Shown here: piece by piece, positions 61,701 to 64,000 of the stretch
Numbering within the stretch: position 1 is the first letter of the stretch
Layout: each line of letters starts with the position of its first letter
Source of the DNA: Bacteroidales bacterium
Lineage (GTDB): Bacteria > Bacteroidota > Bacteroidia > Bacteroidales > WCHB1-69
Length of the DNA: 64,000 nucleotides
NCBI GenBank assembly: GCA_016288655.1
Contig: JAEEKX010000034.1
Location: 1-64,000 of the forward strand
Direction: 5' to 3'
The notes under the pieces: generated by a model
The model's input: only the letters and a program-made list of their open reading frames with translations
Told to the model about the DNA's origin: nothing
Database searches by the model: none
Program-made: the position numbers and the translations under genes

Positions 61701-64000
61701 GGTGATAGTAGAACCGTTTTCACCCGTACTCCACTCGTAGGACTCCGCGCCGGAAGCTGTGAGGTCGACGCTGCCACCCGCGCAGAGTGCCTCCGGCGAA
61801 GAGGTGATCTCCACATCGGGATTCACATGCACGTCGTAGGAGAGCACCGCATCGCAGTTGTAACCGGGCGCGGAAACCGTGACCGTATAGGTCTGATCCT
61901 CCGTCGGATTCACCGTGATGGACTCCGTCTCATCACCCGTGTTCCAGGAATAGGAGTACTGACCGCGCGGCTCGAACGCATAGACCGTGCCGGAGGTGAG
62001 GTACGATGCACCCACCCCTGTGATGTTGTCATTGCCCGTAACGGTGGAGGTCGTTGCCGTGCCAGCACCGGTGGGAGTGACACTTATGAAGGAGAACTGC
62101 CCATCGACATTGCTGTTGATGCCGATGGATGCACTGGATCCGATAGAAGAGCTGAAGCCACTGCCGTACCAGAACTCGATCTTGTTGCTGCCTTCATATA
62201 ATTTGACTTGATAGTAGAACGGATAACCACTGTAACTCAATTGATATCCATAATGCTGGAACGTAAATACCCTGTTGGGCGCGGTTCCCGTGGTCTGATA
62301 CTTGACCGTAGTGCCATACAAATCGTCCCAGAAAGGAGCCAATATGTTGTAGTAACTGCCACTGGCAAGTTGATTGTAATGGTAAGCGCTGGTACCACCC
62401 AACTGGAGGAAACCATTGCTGCTTCCCTGTGTGATGGTGGTGTAATCCGTACCGCAGTAATTGAACGTGAATCCAATCGGAATGTTCGCAGGGTAACTGT
62501 CGTCGGAACCAGAGATGCAGGTGGTGCCGCCAGAAAGGGTCTGGAAAGTCTCATGGCGGACACTGAAGTCGTAATTGTCTGCGCCCGTGGCATTCGAGGA
62601 GGCACCCTCCACCTGGAGGGTGAAGTCGGCGCCGTTCTCAAGGCAGAAGGCCTCGTCGGAAACGCTCAACGTCACTTCGGGAGAGGCGACATGGATGGTC
62701 ACCTCATCGGTGATGGTGCACCCCTCGTTGGAGGCGGTGAGCGTATAGGTCGTGGTCACGCCTGGGCTCACGTAGTAGTGGCCGTCGCGCTCATAAACGC
62801 CTTCGCTGAAGGAGTGGGTCAGCACGTCGCCGGAGAGTTGTACCGAGAGTTCGATCTCCTCCTGGTTACAGGCCTCGTTGGAGGATGCCGTCAGCTCGGC
62901 AGTCGGGACCGGGTAGGGATTCACCTGGACGGGGATGATGTCGGTGCCGCAGGTGCTATTGTTGACAGATTGTAGGATTGTGATGCGGGCGAAGCCGTTG
63001 CCGGCATGACCGGTTTCGGTACCGCCGTTGGGGGCGGGCATGCTGAGGTTGCCCGCCACGAGTTCGCTGCCAGTGACGGCTGTGCCGGCATGTCCGGAGC
63101 CGCCGCCACCGCTATAGCAACTGGTGCTGTTGCCGCCACGGCCACCGCCGCCGCCATACCAGCCGCCGCCACCACCGGCACCGCCGGTGTAACTACCCGA
63201 CAGGTTGCCGCCACGGCCGCCCTGGCCGAATGTGCCCGCCAAACCGTCGTTGGTGCCATACGATGAACCAGCACCACCAGCCGACTGGGTGCCACCCTTA
63301 CCATAGTAGGAAGAACTGCTGTAGGGCGAACCGCCAACGAGACCGCCGCCGTAGCCGCCGGGATAACTGCTCGCGTATCCGCTGCCCGCGCCGCCACCGG
63401 CCACCAACAGGACATCGCCCTGATGGCCCGACAACGACGAAAGCACACCGGAACGGGTGGCGATATGCGTGGCGCCACCACCGGCACCACCTTGATAATA
63501 GTAACCGGAATATCCGTGGTATCCACTGTTGCCGCCACCGTTGTAGCCGCCTTGACGAGCCGCATACGTGCTGCTCTGATTCAACGCAGGCGCTCCCTGC
63601 CCGCCAACGTTGACATACAACGCAGTGAGGTTGGAGACGTCGATGGTGCCTGCCGCATATCCACCCTTGCCGCCAGCATAACTGGTAGTGGAACTATTGC
63701 GGCCTTCTCCACCTTGGGCACCCCAAACCTCCAAACGGACGGAAGTGACACCCGCAGGGATCTCATACACCTGCTCTGAACCAGTGTATTCAAAGTCGGT
63801 GACAGGTGAGGAGATAATCATGCCCTGTACATAGTAGGTCGTGGGACCACTCACCGTGGGGGTGAAAGTGATGGCCGTGTCAAGCGGATTGGAACCGTCG
63901 GCATTGGCACTCCACACATAACTGTACCCGGGAATCGGGTTGGTTACCGTCAACGATGAAGGAATGCCCTCACACGAAGAGACTTCCACCACCGGGTTCT
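49539..64000 (-). CDS. Giant T9SS surface protein (C-terminal ~4,820 codons; start outside window)
   Basis: The frame is open from the right edge (the last visible upstream codons encode Asn-Pro-Val) to TAA at 49539, so the N-terminus is missing. Order from the N-terminal side: five ~270-residue glycine-rich modules separated by Ig-like/PKD-like modules (57070-63797); a WDDLYG-type beta-sandwich (about 61990-62560); a jelly-roll-like domain (about 56250-56740); a string of Ig-like modules with C-x-G openings (54700-56200); seven or so short modules ending GCDSIV-x-LTLTV; four copies of a ~165-residue unrecognised module; and a T9SS type A sorting domain ending LVITK. It is surely exported and surface-bound, most likely an adhesin or matrix protein. 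There is no internal stop or frameshift in 14.4 kb. It is followed by a clean terminator. Confidence 0.92.
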   Translation of the reverse strand, partial: NPVVEVSSCEGIPSSLTVTNPIPGYSYVWSANADGSNPLDTAITFTPTVSGPTTYYVQGMIISSPVTDFEYTGSEQVYEIPAGVTSVRLEVWGAQGGEGRNSSTTSYAGGKGGYAAGTIDVSNLTALYVNVGGQGAPALNQSSTYAARQGGYNGGGNSGYHGYSGYYYQGGAGGGATHIATRSGVLSSLSGHQGDVLLVAGGGAGSGYASSYPGGYGGGLVGGSPYSSSSYYGKGGTQSAGGAGSSYGTNDGLAGTFGQGGRGGNLSGSYTGGAGGGGGWYGGGGGRGGNSTSCYSGGGGSGHAGTAVTGSELVAGNLSMPAPNGGTETGHAGNGFARITILQSVNNSTCGTDIIPVQVNPYPVPTAELTASSNEACNQEEIELSVQLSGDVLTHSFSEGVYERDGHYYVSPGVTTTYTLTASNEGCTITDEVTIHVASPEVTLSVSDEAFCLENGADFTLQVEGASSNATGADNYDFSVRHETFQTLSGGTTCISGSDDSYPANIPIGFTFNYCGTDYTTITQGSSNGFLQLGGTSAYHYNQLASGSYYNILAPFWDDLYGTTVKYQTTGTAPNRVFTFQHYGYQLSYSGYPFYYQVKLYEGSNKIEFWYGSGFSSSIGSSASIGINSNVDGQFSFISVTPTGAGTATTSTVTGNDNITGVGASYLTSGTVYAFEPRGQYSYSWNTGDETESITVNPTEDQTYTVTVSAPGYNCDAVLSYDVHVNPDVEITSSPEALCAGGSVDLTASGAESYEWSTGENGSTITVDAVGTYLVTGTSAHGCSATGSHIVTEPIFNAGSIATTAHTVCASETQPVVFSTLVDGVSGGYSSYRWLVDGTVLDDSDVPSFELPGSVLASLTPGQHVFTREFQNGCDNTWTASQNSSVLTVVAALPQPVIADAYVSCGTHTTLSVQDPNPTLQYCWFSDAQCTDLIHVGTTLTTPDITEETTYYVQAYEEIMQDIEMNYSSSGSYTYTVPDGVSELTLQVWGAQGGNYSSTYQGGKGGYAAGTLAVTPGDVLHVYVGGQPSSYTTNNAGYTIPGGYNGGGNGRMTSWSGTYTYAQGGGGATDIRLNGTSLYDRIIVAGGGSGASNSNVGWAGGGTTGAGYSSSYYGTQSAAGSSGSFGQGANSVSVSNYRYCPAGGGGGWYGGGSYQNYTDSYSYYREMCGGGSGYVNTADSYHPSGYHFASDHFLTNTSLLAGNQSMPSPTGSTVTGRTGSGYARISGQIRIASGCPSVVLPVTVHINPDVAPTVTASNDNVICGTQVTLSVENPDDQLIYQWSTDPAFGAVMHEGATYTTMVGGNTTYYVRSVPQAAAVVPVEFSYTGSEQTYEIPNGIHQVRLEVWGAQGGQGGPSNMGGRGGYSNGTLEVEPGQILYVHVGGQGGGSSSSASLSGSSTGGYNGGGAGYHGDNGVRGAGGGATHIATASGLLSTLSSNRSAVKIVAGGGGGNLYYDGNSYTAGAGGGLSGVNGERTGGTQSGPGTDSYNNNASFGQGSSQTSGSTVCGGGGGWYGGAAGNAGSGGSGYIDGLTEAQTIAGNLSMPAPDGNTEVGHPGNGYARIIPIGMVESPCISEAASITITTSEPEPVQVEDVTVDCGMTAHLEVSNAVNGLNYNWYADPECTQLVHTGATWDAPNMGTTTTFYVRSFGLSQVPGTELVDSVITYNGNTFEFVVPMAVSEVALQAWGAQGGSVQYGSNLSTIQYGGKGGYAAGTLAVEGGETLYVNVGGQGENGVNGHVGTAAAGGFNGGGYGGSASTASVNYYPGAGGGGATDIRLGSNMLEDRLLVAGGGGGAAYANTASTITGGAGGGLSGVNGTSTIANRYGRGATSSSAGAGGYNGTANGMPGTTSGQGGSGGNGGSGGSGGGGGYYGGGGGASADQSGAGGGGSGYVGSSLTHTSLIAGDERMPSPTGGYTYGRAGNGVAIISYLRPNFDTLCLTEATPVTVTVQPLAAPELTDQEMVCGTPVTLSVNNPNASLTYVWYSDPTCHNEVNRGSTYDLDGASNTDTVTYYVKAFRGLLASAQEGEQGFAYTNDVQVFDIPDGVSRLTFEVWGADGGTRAITGGNVPDTAGGRGGYTVGTLNNVDGLSQLYIYVGGRGVGSIGGYNGGGTASASAGGGGGGATDVALVNAEANSNEHYNSRLIVAGGGGGSGFTTSSRHVLGGYGGGLSGGNGGNGVSAADQGGNGASQVAAGFNEAGDNLIGAFGTANTAIATNGGGGGGGWYGGASGAGANLFAGGGGGSGFVWTSESETNGYAPASYAVDASRQLINTTMISGNDPTLPAKPVDTKNGYVLIHYYYPEQYQCESSVGQVQVLPQPIDFPDAWSVNEDMEWTDVFCSGQDILLTGETFVSEGDFEEEQPMLIWYNEDNEFLGASESLDIFSVPAEEYGTADYAVYYAYAATDLVSLSGSFELATGLSGNHTGYGVFVDVTANADMTIDSLSFYPRYGGNANAQVYYRRGSCMATATHQQGWNLIGQGEFDMVPRELCTVPLNAPVNIHAGETFTFYILSGNDLYYRLYGSQSNNTAGIVPGQLLNQYSTSALSIHAGYGTASGDNAFSSTHGNFHFLGDIHYTLYGETQFGCVSQDSYYVEVYINAPSSIEGMSIQSDDYVCNGQSVELTAEGGTQGTDAVYEWRSSSCDDGTLLFSGEGDYQITVTPTQTTTYYVRFDSEVCGTTECVDKTVYVLDAPVIDEIAAPEHICAGSALNIDTPHFVTFLDALGVTVDAQGWQISEDGVNYEDFTVTDPVMMSYNDWYLRYFVTTDCVTGYSNVLQLKVDSLPEISEIPQPDPICGSGVFPWDTYQPTVNYHNNSGSDVSEGWKVMVDGVEVDFSADREFNYGPEVKAWYFASNGCGEVYSDTIQMLFMQAPTAEDITALDGAVCAGQPLAILPPVTHEFGGTITQGWEYTMAYGSNLYTRFPADTIIDYGMNLAFIRYYIGNECGSMTTNSVQLLVNDVPTVSELLAPSDTYCSGDDFNLDVPTVLSENGEPVTGSGWYLSADSAFSQADDLVEVDVENGIDADLWNGQWLRHADTNACGVAYSNAVRIAVYPSHHLTVTPEVDMVCLGPTYELVAHSDIAGATFAWEASEELDATTGATVHATPAAPGQRIYTVTATESEHGCAATVEATLQVFLYSKDTAVHICASDLDYVFDAVNHPDEVCTQSGNYSYHYTTADGCDSIVNLTLTVTYPIERATRIHYCNYSPEYVWPVTGERLGGPTMKDTTITREVIVPCVSSFSDIDNHQCDSIIYTLEFNISNEPFLDVPVTDVVVPVGQTATAAFNVRKDCDFPGAKLAIAYQLYKDDTLIERVEDYGQVSMSTYSPVADDNFGAMLWNGTGELPGNTYNMYNYNYDYFYADYMCSVDNTVTAMWNEPGEYRLQLVVLRKASASGMDYAYVDEYGRVLGGAGSWQTDSVLSDTVFINFHVGPVDTMPVQNLQFCESELPQYLYDVEFTESGYYEVFNGNEGSYQMYPVNVEITPTVYHEFSVELGNCVSSYVWNNQEYYSAGDYEATLPAANGCDSVVTMHLSIGTGDFHLTDNVTACGSYTWIDGQTYTTSGNYTYNSTYENCPAVYELNLTINEPSDTTIEVNVAPMQLPYAFDDDNVFDQAGNYDIVLPSASGCDSIIHLNIVEVPVGIDIDTTQFADNLGDTAIFSMNVNGSGLSNRKVCIDYEITRNGEVISDVSDYGSVYFSTYYADIQQNVGRNLLTGAGSIPTNTFRVVYYRYTYWYLDFLTSTTNHLTAQWNVPGEYKIKFFLREREGGEDYMLTYNSGEGLVGGGGATTLAGELAVDSVVMHYEVVPTLLTIDTTICESQLPFTYHDHTFTEATAPDATIEFSDPYHIYDTVVTFTLHVNPEYALYDTAYLCAGEPYADNNFDLSADTIAQMAANSDRAVFTLAGQTAAGCDSTVTLTLFVKPLPQVELAAPTTMVCEGVAIPLSASGAEEYTWSIDTLVGDNPMLTITSDLTVYVTGSVVYPAVSQYYDDVVCVASDSIELTMLPVDRVDEYEAEVCQGEPYMDEIFDVEAAKTQTVGIVDTIVELGRSYCGIHTAHLTLTVHPAYNAVVGFATVEDEVCEGYGYQGHGFLLSADSIETLRGQTQQMNEVVVYNYDETEFSCDSITELRLHILPTAYSQASVSLCAPLYWPASYEENDQQFLLYGDTTIEVRYTQETTGCDSIRLVTVHFDEMPEVEIMGTEVCANIDETLLVIETNNQVVDSIRWYVNNDLAGEGMELALTRDDFESSMMVSVYSGACVNVQQFGITTLDNPTVELTADICEGETYTAPNGEEYSAEDTYTWTVSGEECDTIYTLMLNVHERHARTFEVTVDVTDLPFVYNGAQYETAGTYEVNVPDPNGYCDSLVTFTLTIIDPYNGEAFITAEAIDDNSFEVRAFANTLDPETKVSINYSLYRLDPATQQNVLVDAIATECGGTMNVGTDFNGGNLGGYITAGQGNIPSSNCLIGNTHYDFFYLHFLNRRQNTVSYDFTVPGTYTMVFELMPEENGTDLAITYTQDGVTRRIGGKNSVEGAAAIASTSYTFTIGNTNEDLLGNPMLTLSETNVTEPASSVTLTCDDNDYDSNAKVAVRYTLFRDDEPLSDVVNSGSIYMSTYVPSMHNAYGAAVTDPSGSIPGNTFSIAQMYNYNYFYMNYLSDDDVYTTINATWHQPGNYKIVFDLLTMQGGSDLALTWDGTHRIGGKNAVATNTVLASATLNYTIESVGAPMGVAAFEDGSTLQVYPNPARDVVRIQTSLRDSRCTITDMNGQTIYDVELPAEGTPLDLNVAQWSAGVYFVTVRTTDQVLTQKLVITK
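49812..50312 (-). repeat. Unrecognised ~165-residue module, copy d (protein repeat)
   Basis: Encodes MLTLSETNVTEPASSVTL, VAVRYTLFRDDEPLSDV, GSIYMSTYVP, GSIPGNTFSIAQMYNYNYFY, then WHQPGNYKIVFDLL and GGSDLALTW. It shares with copies a-c the order Y-x-L-Y/F-x-D-D, S-x-Y-M-S-T-Y, G-x-I-P-x-N-T, an aromatic Y-x-Y-x-Y run, a P-G-x-Y-K-x strand and a G-G-x-D loop. Confidence 0.75.
50335..50850 (-). repeat. Unrecognised ~165-residue module, copy c (protein repeat)
   Basis: Encodes AFITAEAIDDNSFEVRAFAN, KVSINYSLYRLD, GQGNIPSSNCLIGNTHYDFF, FTVPGTYTMVFELM and GTDLAITYTQDG. The most diverged copy: the STY motif is replaced by TMNVGTDF. Confidence 0.7.
52565..53066 (-). repeat. Unrecognised ~165-residue module, copy b (protein repeat)
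   Basis: Encodes VCIDYEITRNGEVISDVSDY, GSVYFSTYYAD, GAGSIPTNTFRVVYYRYTYW, LTAQWNVPGEYKIKFFLRER and GGEDYMLTYNSG, ending DSVVMHYEV. Confidence 0.75.
53690..54200 (-). repeat. Unrecognised ~165-residue module, copy a (protein repeat)
   Basis: Encodes KLAIAYQLYKDDTLIERVED, YGQVSMSTYSP, GTGELPGNTYNMYNYNYDYF, VTAMWNEPGEYRLQLVVLRK and MDYAYVDEYGRVLGG, ending LSDTVFINFHV. Confidence 0.75.
57070..57897 (-). repeat. Glycine-rich module 5 (ALK/LTK-like)
   Basis: Opens FAYTNDVQVFDIPDGVSR and LTFEVWGADGG, followed by long Gly/Ala/Ser/Asn loops with GGYNGGG, a GGGGGGATDVAL segment, LIVAGGGGGSG and GGGGGGGWYGG, and closes YVLIHYYYPE. The same block order occurs in modules 1-4. Confidence 0.85.
58198..59006 (-). 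repeat. Glycine-rich module 4 (ALK/LTK-like)
   Basis: Opens ITYNGNTFEFVVPMAVSEV and ALQAWGAQGG, with GGYAAGTLAVEGGETLYVNV, GGFNGGGYGG, GGGGATDIRLGS, LLVAGGGGGAAY, GGGGGYYGGGGG and the close GNGVAIISYLR. Confidence 0.85.
59300..60032 (-). repeat. Glycine-rich module 3 (ALK/LTK-like)
   Basis: Opens FSYTGSEQTYEIPNGIHQV and RLEVWGAQGG, with GQILYVHVGGQGGG, STGGYNGGGAGY, GAGGGATHIATAS, IVAGGGGGNL, CGGGGGWYGG and the close GNGYARIIPIG. Confidence 0.85.
60313..61107 (-). repeat. Glycine-rich module 2 (ALK/LTK-like)
   Basis: Opens MNYSSSGSYTYTVPDGVSEL and TLQVWGAQGG, with GDVLHVYVGGQPS, IPGGYNGGGNGR, QGGGGATDIRLNG, IIVAGGGSGAS, GGGGGWYGGGS and the close GSGYARISGQI. Confidence 0.85.
62957..63797 (-). 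repeat. Glycine-rich module 1 (ALK/LTK-like)
   Basis: Opens FEYTGSEQVYEIPAGVTSV and RLEVWGAQGG, with TALYVNVGGQGAP, RQGGYNGGGNSG, GGAGGGATHIATRS, LLVAGGGAGSG, GGGGGWYGGGGG and the close GNGFARITIL. Confidence 0.85.

Noticed and set aside
57070..63797. CRISPR- or minisatellite-like appearance of the CCGCCGCC-rich stretches
   Set aside because: The repeats are irregular Gly codons in a continuous coding frame, with no constant repeat-spacer structure.

Overview
The window looks like a chromosomal segment of a GC-rich member of the Bacteroidales (phylum Bacteroidota), probably uncultured and host- or anaerobe-associated. The signs are: type IX secretion (T9SS) C-terminal sorting domains; the Bacteroidota -7 promoter box TAnnTTTG(C) in AT-rich gaps before many genes; no clear Shine-Dalgarno sequences; many lipoproteins and signal peptides; and phylum-typical families (GWxTD protein, Porin_10-like porin, FISUMP lipoprotein, META lipoprotein, lipoprotein flavodoxin). 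No T9SS core machinery, ribosomal operon, CRISPR array, prophage or integron is visible. One tRNA (Val-GAC) is present.

Layout. 1-1359: the start of a secreted protein, a RAYT/IS200-like transposase flanked by two inverted ~100-bp three-hairpin modules, and an orphan T9SS sorting domain. 1363-9612 (minus): 5-formyl-THF cyclo-ligase, U32/TrhP-like protein, a glycosyltransferase fused to a sugar-transferase-like tail, psd, adk, hpt, mnmA and an iron-type alcohol dehydrogenase. 9781-14397 (minus): EEP nuclease/phosphatase, acyltransferase 3, lipoprotein flavodoxin, YD-repeat-like secreted protein, small membrane protein. 14400-19401: gene debris, small membrane protein, tRNA-Val, putative regulator, two small lipoproteins (one with a hendecad repeat), a transmembrane Ser/Thr kinase and a FISUMP lipoprotein. 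19402-20215 is non-coding and holds a duplicated promoter/leader. 20216-24531 (plus): beta-helix protein, hutH, lipoprotein, sigma factor. 24464-29081 (minus) is an envelope operon: pth, beta-barrel protein, porin, O-antigen ligase-like polymerase/ligase.

29250-31027 (plus): lipoprotein and MltF-like transglycosylase. 31036-34979 (minus): S8 peptidase, GWxTD protein, sugar transferase. 35099-39719 (plus): DUF3352-like membrane protein, M20 dipeptidase, T9SS-exported S8 peptidase. 39743-45769 (minus): gpsA, then an operon META lipoprotein, nadC, AsmA/DUF748 protein, L-serine ammonia-lyase. 45936-48431 (plus): small T9SS protein and long-chain acyl-CoA synthetase. 48495-49370 (minus): secreted protein of unknown function. 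49539-64000 (minus): the last ~4,820 codons of a giant T9SS cell-surface protein whose start lies outside the window.

The strongest candidates for something undescribed are the giant protein (five ALK/LTK-like glycine-rich modules plus four copies of a ~165-residue module I do not recognise), the symmetrical hairpin modules around the RAYT-like transposase (with a compensatory base-pair change), and the lipoprotein/lipoprotein/transmembrane-kinase locus. Housekeeping genes, envelope biogenesis genes and surface or secreted proteins are interleaved, so apart from 1-1359 and 14400-20215 this reads as core chromosome with surface-protein accessory loci.
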